This document shows, piece by piece, positions 25,544 through 37,235 of a stretch of DNA of 64,000 bases. Where the stretch lies: NCBI GenBank assembly GCA_024516035.1, contig CM044955.1, forward strand, positions 12,344,009-12,408,008, read 5' to 3'. The stretch is from Bactericera cockerelli (Eukaryota; Arthropoda; Insecta; Hemiptera; Triozidae). The notes below the pieces were generated by a model. That model was not told the DNA's origin. It ran no database searches and worked only from the letters and a program-made list of their open reading frames with translations. Every line of letters starts with the position of its first letter. Position 1 is the stretch's first letter. The translations under genes were made by a program, and so were the position numbers.

Positions 25544-25606
25544 CTGGCGAAGCGGCGGGTGTAACCCGCTAGTATTATATACAATACAAATAATTACAAA
25601 TTAAAA

Positions 25607-25720
25607 TACAGTATAATAGAAGAAAAAAATAAAGAATAAATAAATAAATATAACATAATATGTGTCCTAACTAAAGGGCAGGGTTTTTACCTTTGGCAAT
25701 CTCTTCCACCCAACCCTTTT
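25607..25720 (-). repeat. LINE-like 3' tail fragment (copy 1)
   Basis: On the minus strand GGTTGGGTGGAAGAGATTGCC is followed by CCCTTTAGTTAGGACA and then an ATTTATTTATTTATT-type tract. The same two blocks, in the same order and with similar spacing, occur on the plus strand at 30551-30605. Two copies with a shared 3' body suggest a non-LTR retroelement 3' end; the family is not identified. Confidence 0.55.
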
Positions 25721-26501
25721 AATGATAGTATTTAAATTATTTTTTATACAAATTTAGACAAGTTTTCTTTACAAAAGTAGATACACACAATGCCTACAAT
25801 GTTAAACAATAAACAAATCGTAATTAGCTGAATAATTATTTAAATAATTGTGCTAGTACGTCATGTACAGAAACAAAAGTCTCAGTTACTTTCCCACCAT
25901 ACTCGAGACTCTAGAGTCTACACTAGCTGAAACGAGTAAAGAAAAAATTGATAAAAAAATCAAAAGTAAAAAAGATACCGCAATGAATGCAAATGAATAT
26001 AATGTAAGACATAAGATCCACAATGTGAATGAAGTACTTGAAACCTAATACTTTGTATCTTTTCTTTTCATGTTCGGTTGTATTTATTTGAAGTAGATAT
26101 AATTGAAATCGGCAAAGTAGAAAAAATATTAAAAATGAAATCAAGAGTGAACATATTGTAAAGAAAAAGAAACCACCATGGAACAATGCATCAAACCTCA
26201 TAACTGTATCTTTAACGTGTTGTAAGTTTTCGTTCTTTGATGTGAATGCATTCAAAGATTATAAAAAAATACACACAAATGTAGGTGAAGTTGTACATCA
26301 AGAGCGCATTCATAATCACATTATTCCATTTGGAAACTTCCAATAATTTAAACTCTATAAGTGAAATAGTTATACAGTGACACAGACCAGGGGTGTGGAA
26401 AAAACAACGAGATATATAAAAAAATCAATGTAGATTTTCAGCTTTCGTCTGACTTCATTATGAAAAAACATTGTCTCGTTAATCACTTGACTATACAATG
26501 T

Positions 26502-27019
26502 ACACAGGTAGTCAAGTGGTTAACTCTTTGCGGCACGGTGGTCCCAAGGAGGACCACATAAAATGGGACCCTTACTGCACGGGCCCTCCTGACTTGTTGT
26601 GCCCTGTGAAAGCTACGACAATGTCCGACTACAGCCAAAAACTTTTATCCAATAGGAAGAAGCTTGAGTGGTCCCTGGCTGAGTGAAGCGTGCTGAGACG
26701 ATACTAAAGACAGTTCTCATATGGACCACCGTGCAGTAAGGTACATTTTCCAAGTGGTCTTTCTGGGGACCACCGTGCCGGAAAGGTTACTAAAAAAAAT
26801 CCGAGCTGTGCCGCAAAGAGTTACGCGCTAGTCTGGTAATCCAGGTAGCGTAGGGATCCGTTGGTTCGAATCGAATCCCGTGCATAAATTTTTCCGCATG
26901 AATTTGAGTTTGTGACCACAGAATAATAAGACTCTGAGGGTTAGGTGGTAGAAAATGCTTTGAGCATTAACCTCGGCTACTGGTTTCCTTCAACTAAAGA
27001 GTGTTCTTATTATTATTAT
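26502..27019 (+). mobile_element. tRNA-derived SINE (family A), split by a nested MITE
   Basis: GGTAGTCAAGTGGTTAA (26507-26523) is an A-box-like tRNA start. The remainder, CGCGCTAGTCTGGTAATCC...GGTTCGAATC... and the SINE body down to an ATTATTATTATT tail, resumes at 26821. The intact copy at 44179-44345 has the two halves joined directly. The body then shows the TTTGAGTTTGTGAC and ACTAAAGAGT blocks in both copies. Confidence 0.8.
26524..26820. mobile_element. piggyBac-type (TTAA) MITE nested in the SINE, 297 bp
   Basis: Terminal inverted repeats CTCTTTGCGGCAC (26524-26536) and its exact complement (26808-26820). It interrupts the SINE exactly at TTAA: TTAA stands to its left (26520-26523) and TTA, with the last A lost, to its right, whereas the uninterrupted SINE at 44 kb reads GTGGTTAACGCGC. 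TTAA target duplication is diagnostic of piggyBac. Sub-terminal inverted motifs (CACGGTGGTCCC / GGGACCACCGTG and CTTACTGCACGG / CCGTGCAGTAAG) add a second layer of pairing. No coding capacity. Confidence 0.85.
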
Positions 27020-30000
27020 GAAGCCCTGTCTCTAAATCACAAGCTTAATGGTCAAGCTATGCATATCCTACTTTTTGGTTTCATTTGTCAGTGGCTTACT
27101 AAAACACTGTAATAAAACTTTCAATTTGACAACATTGGACAAAGTCTTGGTGTTAAGAGTTTACATAAAATTCTATAACATATTGCTTCCAGTTATGAAC
27201 CGAGACCGGAAATGTCTAGTGTCGAACTTTGAAGAAAGAACAATCATTGAGGAGATGTCCATCATTTATCTATGCATTAGTTTCAGAATAGACTCTCTGA
27301 ACATTTTCATCAAAGGGAAAGCAAAGCACTAAACAACAGTTCAGACTGACTATTTTCTTGCGAATACATTAAGTAACGCACAGATTTATGCTATCGAGCA
27401 AGAGGAACACCTACCAAGAAGTGGAGCGTGCTCACATGTCAGATAACATTCTTGTAGATAAAGTTTCAGAGGAATTTCTGCCTTTGAGTTAGAGCGAGAG
27501 CTCTGTTCAAAAATAGTCCAATATGAGAGAAACGTTATTGAAAATTTCGTGTTTCAAGAACCAGTAGATCAGTTCGTTTAAATTTGTTAAGTAACCAATT
27601 TATAAATACTTTTTATTCTAGAAAATGCCTAATCTTTATATATCTTTACCTAAAGCAGGCTGAGAAAACAATAATGAAATGATTATTTGATTATTATCAA
27701 TGACTAAATTAATTTGTACAGCATGATTATATGTAAAGGTAAGTAGGTATTTTTTTTTACACCACTAATAGGAGATGATAATGCTGTTGAAGAAAGAAAA
27801 TGTGCAGTAATATGGAGGAAGCAAAGAGCTAAGAGTCTCTGATCAATGAGGCAAAAGAGACCTATGTTAACACTAATCTACTTCCCTTGTATCGATCAGG
27901 ATTTAATTATTTGGACCCGCTCCAAATATGAATTAAGGATTTATATGGATTAAGGAGGTTGCTTTTTCCTGTGTTACCGGTGATCCTGTGATCGTCCTGC
28001 GGCTAATGCATAAAGCAAAGCGCACGTGACCACACAGAAAACTAATTGCAGTGCAACGTATTACATCAGGTGCTTATTACAGGAAATCGGTACTCTGTAA
28101 ATGGTCGCATAAAATGTTACATTAATGTAGATATACGTTATCTTAGAGAAGTCCAATTTCATGTTTTTTTTTTTAAATAATGAAACATATTAACTTTTTG
28201 TTTATTTTGTTCTTTGATCGAATTCGTTGTTTGGTTCATCTTACGCGTATTTTCTTGACTAATTGACATATTACCTGAAATGTATATGTACCAGCAAAAA
28301 CACATGGAGGAGCCTATGAAATGACAAACCTATGAATTACACGAACACTCAATGCATAATTAGTATGGAATACCAAGATGATTTAACCTGCATCAAGTGA
28401 ATTTGTAAATGCATGGATAGGTAAGTAACTGCTGGGCATAACTAACCTTAAGAAATGTTTATATTAAATATACAGATACCAACACATTTATGTCTATATA
28501 AGTGAGTATATTTATACTAAGAATAGTGTACGCTGTGCAACCTTGAGAAAGAGGTACAGACAAATGTAGAATTGATCAAAATAGTATAAGTAGGTACGTA
28601 TACAATTATATGGGAATAAGAAATGTTATCTTTGAACACAGACAGACGGACAGACAGTCAGACACAAAACTTGATATGAACCTAAGTCCAGATAATAAAG
28701 TACTTGTGTTGGCGCGTATGTGATTAGAAGGAGTGTAGATACTTCAGTTCCAACTTGGAACTGTAATTATTATGTAAAAGTTTTGACCTAGTATGGTATA
28801 AATTTCAAGCGAAGAATTATATGTTTAGTAATTCAAGATCTTGGAGTTCATATGGAATGGAGACTTGAGTATATCATTTAATACAATCCTTAGGAGTGAA
28901 TACTATTTAGCCATGTCAGGGGTTCACAGAATTTTACTTGTGGAAAACAAGCGCATCTTTTCTTTGTGATAATGCCAAAGCATCTTTACAACAACCAGAT
29001 ATTTTTGAAACAAACCAGATATTTTTTAATAACAAAATAACAGACCAGATATTTTTTTTAGTTGATATTACTTCATTACAGATATTACTTCATATAACGA
29101 AATGTGGCATTAAAATACGTGTTCTTCAAATATGAACGCCTTTACTATCAATATTTCTATTCTATAAATTTTGTGAAAAACGTCGCAATTGTGTGAAATT
29201 ACGAAATCATAAATTCTTTGGGACGCCGAGCGCTCGAGTAGCATTTTCAGAGGCAGTTGCAGGTATAACATTCCATTTTTCTACATTGAAATTAAAAAAA
29301 AATGTAATTGAACTTTCTGTAATACTCGTATAAACATTGAACTGACTCAACGTTAAAAGTTTCAACATGAAGCATCCGCATTGAGATATTTAGATTCTCA
29401 AACAAAATTTCGGTTTCCATTTCTCTTTTGGCAGTGAATAGTTAATTAAAATAATAACACACACAGGCGCTTTCCACATTGAATTCTCAAGACATCAATC
29501 ATAGCCGTCAGCAAACTTGTCAAGGGGAAAGCAGAATATCTTCTCGCCCTCTCTCTCTTATTTTTTACGAATATACTGAGAGGGATGTAAATTATTAATA
29601 TTTTCCTAATTAGACATTATTGTGGTTTTGATAATTTCAGCTTCGTTCCGAGTTTTTTGTTTTCCACCGCCGCGCCGCTCTCATTACTGCATTCATTCCA
29701 AATCTCTCTGCTGAGTTCTTTAATAACATTCTCGCTTTAATTAAATTCATTCTCCTTCTTCTCAATACCGCACCAAGTTCTTGCTTGCATTTCGCTGTCG
29801 AATATGATTTTTTTTTTAACAGGGCTACTAAATCCAGTCACACTAAGTCTTTTAAAGTTAATATTATTTAATATTAAATTTGAATGAATCACTAAATCAA
29901 TCTAAATCATACATGTAAAGACGTCATTGTTAATATTTTTGGATTTGATAAAAAATACATTAGTCGATTATTGAATTTCAAAAAGTTTTATACAACTTAA

Positions 30001-30550
30001 TTCCTCTTATTCAAACTTTATTTTTCATCTTTAACCTTCTCTCCTTTAGTCTGAAACATTGAACTCAACTAATAGTCTTCAACTTCTTTCTTCTCTCTGT
30101 TTCTGACAATGTTGTCTGCGATCCTTCTAAAAAGTTTATGATTGCGGATGCATGTTACATTCTGAATATTTAGAACCGTATGCCTTCCGAGCTGCGGACA
30201 ATTATATTTGTATAAATAAAAGTTATGAGAAAATAATCCTCGACCTGGCTGGTGCAGCATTTTATATCTGTGAGGAGAAATTTATGTCTACAAAATTGAT
30301 TGTTCCCTTGTTCAGGGTGGATCACTTGCACCCGCCTACTTGTCAAAAAATAATGACCGAGTAAATGAGATTCTCAACAGGGTCGAGCTTTGTGAAATAT
30401 CATTGAAGGTTGTGAGGATCTTTCTACTCAAGACAAAATCTTCCTGTGTTGATAAATACGAGTATATTCTCTTATCAGTTATACTTATCCTAAAAAAGTT
30501 TCAAACAGGAGTAGGTGCCTATATGATTCTTATGAACAAACCCATAAGAC

Positions 30551-30755
30551 GTTGGGTGGAAGAGATTGCCATACACAATAACCCCGCCCTTTAGTTAGGA
30601 CATATATGTCTATATTTTGTTTATTTTTTTTTCTTGTGTTATATTAATATTGCCAACTTTGTATTTTAATTTTTATCATTATTGGTTTTTACTATTATTG
30701 GTACAATATATGTTCTACTAATAAAGAGTTTCTAAATAAATAAAATAAATAAGGC
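30551..30755 (+). repeat. LINE-like 3' tail fragment (copy 2)
   Basis: Shares GTTGGGTGGAAGAGATTGCC and CCCTTTAGTTAGGACA with the minus-strand copy at 25607-25720. It ends in AATAAATAAAATAAATAA near 30734-30751, a typical simple A-rich non-LTR tail. The 5' limit is unclear; there is no RT motif in the preceding 400 bases. Confidence 0.5.
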
Positions 30756-31887
30756 GTGTCTACCTACTAAAATAGAATCTTATTTTCCAAACAATCATCA
30801 ATTCCACTAACTTATACTGAAATCTTGAAATTTCAGCAAAAATACAGAAATATCAGACATCCTTAATCTCCCAGGCAAAGCCGTACTGTTTGGGCAATAC
30901 TGTATTGGCAAGTCCGCTCTACAATTATACCTATGCTATTTAAATTGTATACTTAGCACAACTGATATCTTTCCATTTTATTTTATTTTGAGATTTCTTT
31001 ATGGCAATAAAATTATGCTACAATAAGAATTATAGCTCACTATTAATTTTATACATTCTATCTGTACAGTTTGAACGCATTAACCCTGTCCTGGATGGCT
31101 ATCAATTTTTCATTTTTCCCATGGATTGATTTTGCATGATGTCTAGTCACCTGGCCGTTTATTGAATATTATCATATTTCAATACTTTCCGTAGTATTTT
31201 AGGTATGTTTATACCAATACACCAGAAATATGTTTAATATACATAAAACTTGGTTGTAAATCACTTCTTATTTATTTCATTAAGTTTGTACCAGTAATGT
31301 GGCAACATTTTACGACTAGTATCTAAAGAGTCTAACAAAATCTTTTTCTATTAGTCACACAAAACCATTTTCACCTTGAAGGGGTTAAAATAAACATTTG
31401 AATTCGAGTGTAATAAATAATATAATAGCTGAACCTGATGCAGAATTATAAAAAGCCTATAAAATTCGCAATTGCAGTACCATACATACATGGTCATAAC
31501 ATCATGGCCCACAAGGGGAAGAGACATTGGAAAAGAAAAAACAATTTTTAATAAACATTTTATAGGGGTCAACCTGTGGGTTCAAATGCAACATGGGAGA
31601 AGACTCCAGCTATATATACGAAGTTGGGTATGTACATAAGTTTAGTGCGTGTCCACTCAAGAACAGAACCTAAAGACTTTTTAAACAGATTTTTGCTACA
31701 TTTTTACTTACCACTATAGACTTTGTTGTTCTTCGTCTGCTAAAATCATTCCCTACTCAGGCGGGGTCAATACCTTTCGACCGTCTCTACTAATCTGATC
31801 CTGGATTAGATTTATTAATTTCTTTTGCTCGCTTAGAATTTTGAATCCATCATTTCCTTTGATGCACCATTTTCATATATTTTATTA

Positions 31888-32587
31888 CTTCCGAGAAATT
31901 TCTAATATTAGAAATCGGAAGTATTGTGTTCGTTTTTGTAAAAAAAAATATTTTTTTGCTCCGATTTCAATTTTTTTCAGATTTCTGGACGTTTCATAAC
32001 CTCCTGAGCAAATTTGGTTTTGTGTCTGTCTGTCGGTCTGTCGGTCTGTCGTTCTGTCGGTCTGTCGGTCTGTTAAAACGATTCCTTGTAACGCGCAAAT
32101 CTCGGAAACTACTCGACCGATTTTGATGAAATTTTGCACACATCTAGGAGACATTCTGTAGATAGTCCCATTTTAAATTCATCGAATTCGTACTAGCGGT
32201 TCTTGGTGAAAGAGCCCATGCGCCTGACCACTAACTTTTTACTTAAACGCTTATATCTCGTGAACGGTACACCCGATTTTAATGAAATTTTGTGTGTGTA
32301 TGCATATAATTGTTTTACATAGGCTATTTATATATATTTTTTAATTAATTATAATTAGACTCTGATATTTAAGAAAATCCGAAATTTTGGACAAAAAAGT
32401 CAAAAAATAAGGACCACGACTTGCCGATACAGAAATTTTTGTGGTATCTAGAATGTAGAAAAAACGATTTTCTACCATATAAAACAAATTTGAAGAAAAT
32501 CAGTGCAGTCGTTTTGGAGATACAAGTAATTTAGTATAAAATCTCAAAATTGGCACGTGTTAACAATGTGAAACAATCACGAGGAAG
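31888..32587 (+). mobile_element. 700 bp repeat with short inverted ends (copy 1)
   Basis: Ends are CTTCCGAGAAATTTC (31888 on) and ...CACGAGGAAG (32587), so only about 5 bp are inverted, flanked by TA on both sides. An inverted copy lies at 57625-58307 with the same ends. Internal landmarks are a GTCTGTCG simple repeat (about 32022-32072), CTCGACCGATTTTGATGAAAT, and GTGAACGGTACACCCG. The flanking TA could be a Tc1/mariner-type duplication, but the second copy has AA on one side, so the superfamily is unresolved. Open frames through it are low quality and not genes. Confidence 0.7.
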
Positions 32588-35554
32588 TATAGAGTCCATA
32601 ATTGGCAGTGTTTTTTTTTATTTAAATCTCACATCGACTTCATTTTCATAAATTATTTTGTCATTTGAAATCAATGACTTATGCCTGATTCTGTCACTCT
32701 GATTCCATTTCTTTGATAATTAAAATCTCTTGTATTGCTTATTTTATAGCATGTTAAAAACAATACACCTCTCCGACATCTCCTGCCTAAGCTCTGAATC
32801 CTGAATACACATCATGGTGAAATTTTTCATTGAAATCCATTAAATATTTCGCAATAAGACCGATCAGTAAGGAAGTGAGGATCATGTAGGCCGTGTAGGC
32901 ACTGCAGAGAAAGTCACACCAAAAGCAGACATCAGATTGTCCCGACTGGATCGAATCTATTAAGACTTGTGATGTGTTGGGACTTCACGAACAGACGTCT
33001 AAACATTCCTCTGATGTTTCCTCCAGGTACATTAATCATCGCATGTGTGTACGAATTTGACACCATCTTAATTAATGACCTCCTTGATGTGGACCCCGGC
33101 ACAGAGTAAACAAAACACCAGGTTATTGTTCTTAAACAATCTAGCACTTAGTCTGGTGTTGGATACTGATCTAGCATTAATTCTGGTGTTGGATTTCTAT
33201 TAGGTGGATAAAGTGGATATCCATTATCTTGCATCGATCTTCCATCTGATCTCCACCAAGCTTGAGTCCAGCATTGTTCCTGGATCTAAGGCATTCTTCA
33301 AAATCTTGTATATATCGGAATAGTCATCATGACAATTTGTGTTTACACACATTACTCAAATGTACCAGCTTGAAGTTGACGTTTGAATTGGTTTATTTTG
33401 TTTAATTATGGCAAAATATTTAGCTCATATTCATTGCCTAAAAAGTTTGGTAAGTTACTGAAATTTTTATATACGAGTATTTCAATTCCACTACTTTCTA
33501 AATTCCCACGAAGTTTTCGAAAAGCGCCAAAACTTGGAAACCCATTGCTATTATGATGAGATATTATGAAAGTAGCATTGCAAACCTTTATTGACAAAAG
33601 AAACAAAGTCCCAACAACAAGAGAGAGACAAGTGAGTAACAATCAAGCAATGCAGGTTCCTATATTAACATTAATAAAAACAATGAACCACTCCAGAGCT
33701 ATAAACAACATTCAATATATGAAGGAGACTGCAGGAACTGTTCCCAACAACAATGACACTGACAAATTCAATTGAAATGAAGTACCTTTTAATTAAGTAC
33801 AATCACATAACAATATAAATACTTTTCATACAAATATCATCAGATTTAATTGAGCCATTCAAGTATGCTGACGCTTCCTTTGTCCTTTCAGTTGTTATTC
33901 TGTAGGCTTTCGATGTACACAGAACAGGCCTTTTCATTCACATCGTTGGAAGAATTGAGAGTGAATATGGTTTTTTTGTGAATAAATTAGAGAGTAAAAA
34001 TAAAACACTCATAATAAGTATATCTCAACGATAAAATGACCTTATCTATAAACGTAATATTTTCCTGATAACGGAAGTTATGTCCGAATATTCCATTCCG
34101 ACCAAAGTTTAAAGGCTGCACCAATCTATCAAGTGTCGATACAGCTTAATGCTCTAGTTCGACCTTTATAACACACGTAGGAAGATCAAAGACTATCATG
34201 CCACTGTTGAAAACAGCCGTGAGAGGATTGACATTAAACAGAAAAACCAAAATTACAGAGATCAACCAAAATTCAGAAGCAGGACTACTAGTGTGTATTA
34301 ACATGATCTTTCAGTCTGATAATAAATTTTATTGATGCCACTGGACACCAGGGTTTTGCTACAAAGTCAGACATCTCCAAGATGTTGTAACAATAAAACC
34401 CGGTGCGGATCTGAAATCCCAAACAATTACATGGTGGACAGGTTTGGAATCTGGTAGCATGAAAACATCGACCTGGGAACCTCTTCCAACATAAATAATA
34501 TATTTAATACATCAGTAGTTTACAAATTGCTCTTAAAATCGTAAAAAAAGAACATGTTCTCTCAAATCTCATCATTCAAATTACCATTATTTAACACAGA
34601 AATGTTGTTGATAAATTAGTATAATTCAAGAATATTATGAACAGATATGTCAAATGGTGAGGTTTTTTCTTCGTCTGCATTTCGATTTGACGAGTATTCG
34701 GCATTATTTATGACTCGAAGAGTGACTTCTTTTCTTGAGCACCTTCCAGAATAAAATGATTATTAATTTGGCAAAATCTGGTGTCGCACAAAGTTTCTCA
34801 ATTCTGCAAAAGTTAACTCTGCAACTCCGGTTTGAAAACCCAACAGATTGTTAAAAAATGATTAAGTGAAGAATAGTTTGGAAATAAGCATTTAAGAGTT
34901 TAAATAATGACAAATCTCAACATACTATATTTTTTAATTGTAAAACTCTATACAGGGTGTAACAGACTAAATGTAAAATCTCTTAAGGGGTGGTAGTATA
35001 GATCATTTCCAACCATTAATGTTCTATAACACTTTTGATTTAACTCAGTGGTTCTCGAGATATTATTTTTTTGAATTATTTTTACAAGTCCCCTGCCGCT
35101 CGACAAAGAATGGCATCTAACTCCGTAAATACAGTAGATGAAGCAATAGATTTAACTTTTTCCATAAGATAACAATATTTCACTATTATTTAGACTAGAT
35201 TTATTCTTAAAAAGTGCACACGTACTGAAAAAAATCGGCAGCAGCGGAAAATTTATCGCGAACATGAAATCCACCTGAAACTTCAGCCGCCATTTTCTCA
35301 AAATACTGCCCTCATAAAGTATTGGTTTCATTTATGTAAAAACTTGCTTGAAGTCTTATCTTTCAGAAAGTATGACACACTTGATATAAAACTTTCATTT
35401 TTTATTGAAACCAAGAGAAATAAAAAAAAGTCAGTCAGTACTACTAACTGTACCTACTAGGCTACCATCCTACTTTTACCTAGGGAACTAATTTTTTTCT
35501 TCAATTTGACAAATTATGGTTGCCATTTATTTTCCAACGGCCCAAAAGTTTGCC

Positions 35555-35620
35555 TCAATAGACTCTTAACTTGGAGGTCACTGGTTCGAGTCTCAAGTGT
35601 GGCAAATTAGTATGTACGTA
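35555..35620 (+). repeat. tRNA-like SINE relic in the left foldback arm
   Basis: CTTAACTTGGAGGTCACTGGTTCGAGTCTCAAG carries a B-box-like GGTTCGAGTC (35583-35592). The right-arm counterpart at 36265-36345 is longer and retains the 5' half (GCCTCAGTCGATTCATTGAT) that is deleted here. Its presence in both arms means the SINE was there before the arms were duplicated. Confidence 0.6.
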
Positions 35621-35890
35621 TTCATGTATGATACTTTTAGCTGTGATGCTTCAGAAATCAATATTAATCGTAATTGTTTATTTGTTCATAAGAGGAAAGG
35701 GTCTCAATGATAAAATGGTTTGAATGAAATGAAACATAACAATGTACCTACATAGTTAACACCCACAGGTAAAGGTGGTACGGTAAATACTGAACATTCA
35801 TAGGTTGGTACATAGAGGTACAAATTATTATGTTAGTAGGTACCGAATTTTAATAAAACACATGGAATACTAAAATATTAAGGTCAATTA

Positions 35891-36193
35891 GTAGTCACCG
35901 TGGCAGAGTGAGTTAGCGTGCTAGGCGTTGCACGCATGGTGACCTGGGTTCGATCCCCAGCGGGACAGGAGTTTTTCTGCTCTGTACTTGGATGTTCGGG
36001 GTCCACTCATACCTCGTGAGGAAAAATGAGTAGTTACTTGTATGAGTAACGACCAGTGGCGGCATTACCAGAGTAAAAAGAAATTAATGTAATAGAATAA
36101 TTCGAAAAGTAAAGGAGGCTCTTAGTAATGCTGCGCTACCCACAACAAATGTGAAGAGGCCTTGTGCTTCACCACAAATAAAACCATACATGC
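35891..36193 (+). mobile_element. tRNA-derived SINE (family B) with a 24 bp target duplication
   Basis: The head GTGGCAGAGTGAGTTAGCG...GACCTGGGTTCGATCCCC has A-box-like and B-box-like elements. The body includes GTACTTGGATGTTCGGGGTC and CATACCTCGTGAGGAAAAAT, and the 3' part includes GCTGCGCTACCCAC. It is flanked by a direct repeat ATACTAAAATATTAAGGTCA(ATTA) at 35867-35890 and 36194-36217, the target-site duplication of LINE-driven retroposition. Related copies lie on the minus strand at 38865-39212 and 55885-56139. Confidence 0.88.
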
Positions 36194-36261
36194 ATACTAA
36201 AATATTAAGGTCAATTAATCACGATCGTGGTGTCACAATAGCTCAAACTCATCTTACTAAA

Positions 36262-36345
36262 TATTTGCCATACTTGAGACTCGAACCAGTGACCTCCAAG
36301 TTAAGAGTCCGCAGCCTTATCAATGAATCGACTGAGGCTAATTTT
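36262..36345 (-). repeat. tRNA-like SINE relic in the right foldback arm
   Basis: Minus-strand GCCTCAGTCGATTCATTGAT...GGTTCGAGTCTCAAGTATGGC has the spacing of a tRNA-like head. It is the mirror partner of 35555-35620 and the less deleted of the two. Confidence 0.55.
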
Positions 36346-37134
36346 TTGGGCCGTTGGAAAGTAAATGACAACCATAATTTGTCAAATTGAAGAAAAAAAT
36401 TAGTTCCCTAGGTAAAAGTAGGATGGTAGCCTAGTAGGTACAGTTAGTAGTACTGACTGACTTTTTTTTTAGTTTCTCTTGGTTTCAATAAAAAATGAAA
36501 GTTTTATATCAAGTGTGTCATATTTTCTGAAAGATAAGACTTCAAGCAAGTTTTTACATAAATGAAACCAATACTTTATGAGGGCAGTATTTTGAGAAAA
36601 TGGCGGCTGAAGTTTCAGGTGGATTTCATGTTCGCGATAAATTTTCCGCTGCTGCCGATTTTTTTCAGTACGTGTCCAATTTTTAAGAATAAATCTAGTC
36701 TAAATAATAGTGAAATATTGTTATCTTATGGAAAAAGTTAAATCTATTGCTTCATCTACTGTATTTACGGAGTTAGATGCCATTCTTTGTCGAGCGGCAG
36801 GGGACTTGTAAAAATAATTCAAAAAAATAATATCTCGAGAACCACTGAGTTAAATCAAAAGTGTTATAGAACATTAATGGTTGGAAATGATCTATACTAC
36901 CACCCCTTAAGAGATTTTACATTTAGTCTGTTACACCCTGTATATGAATATTTATTATTTAAAACGTGCAATTGAAATATTTCCTCTACAGTCACTACTC
37001 TCTTTTCCAATGACCAATTCCATCTTCATACCCCAACAATGGCTCTCCACTCCTCCATCTTCTCCTAGCTCTTCTTATGTACTGGCTGCACGCACGCTGA
37101 GCAGCAATGGAAATTTTGGCTCGTACCCATCCTA

Positions 37135-37235
37135 ATGCCGGGTCCACACTAAGCGAACATTGTTAGCTAACAATGTTCGCGAACACACTGCGAACATTGT
37201 TAGCTAACAATGTTCGTTTAGTGTGGACCCGGCAT
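37135..37235. mobile_element. 101 bp MITE with two nested palindromes
   Basis: ATGCCGGGTCCACACTAA at the left is complemented by TTAGTGTGGACCCGGCAT at the right. Next to each end lies CGAACATTGTTAGCTAACAATGTTCG, itself a palindrome, so the whole unit can fold as one long hairpin or as two side hairpins. There is almost no divergence between the arms, which suggests recent activity or gene conversion. A target duplication is not clear. Confidence 0.88.

Larger units (their letters stand above)
24300..25572 (+). mobile_element. Non-autonomous Helitron, 1.27 kb, carrying a giant GT microsatellite
   Basis: It starts TCTATATCTATAAAAGAAAG after an A (24299) and ends with the hairpin GCGGGT-GTA-ACCCGC running into CTAG (25569-25572), followed by T. 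The 5' TC, 3' hairpin plus CTAG, A/T insertion site and lack of terminal inverted repeats are the classic Helitron signature. The interior has a GT-rich start, then 'CCGTTTGACCGAGAAACCTG', then 186 bp tandem repeats, then about 630 bases of GT-rich repeat. There is no Rep/helicase coding. The 5' end lies only 73 bases from the exon B splice acceptor. Confidence 0.85.
34953..36940. mobile_element. 2 kb foldback element with ~680 bp inverted arms
   Basis: It begins CAGGGTGTAACAGAC (34953) and ends with the complement GTCTGTTACACCCTG-like end (36940), each flanked by TATA (TA duplication is plausible). The outer ~650 bases of the left arm (to about 35620) match the reverse complement of the right arm (from about 36262), with a roughly 30 bp deletion in the left arm at about 35560. 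The arms include the block GAGCGGCAGGGGACTTG and end internally in a tRNA-like SINE relic. The ~640 bp centre holds an intact SINE (35891-36193). TA-flanked CAGGGTG ends suggest a Tc1/mariner-type foldback, but no transposase is present. Confidence 0.8.

Noticed and set aside
24838..25604. Open frames over 200 codons on both strands (Cys/Val-rich on plus, Thr/His-rich on minus)
   Set aside because: They are translations of the GT/CA microsatellite inside the Helitron; all three frames are open for the same reason.
31885..32154. Frame with repeated DRQTDRQT, repeated at 58017
   Set aside because: It is the translation of the GTCTGTCG simple repeat within a transposable element copy.
32932..33147. 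71-codon minus frame containing NVPGGNIRGMFRRL
   Set aside because: It looks superficially protein-like, but I recognise no family, and the neighbouring TCTGGTGTTGGAT repeat suggests non-coding sequence.
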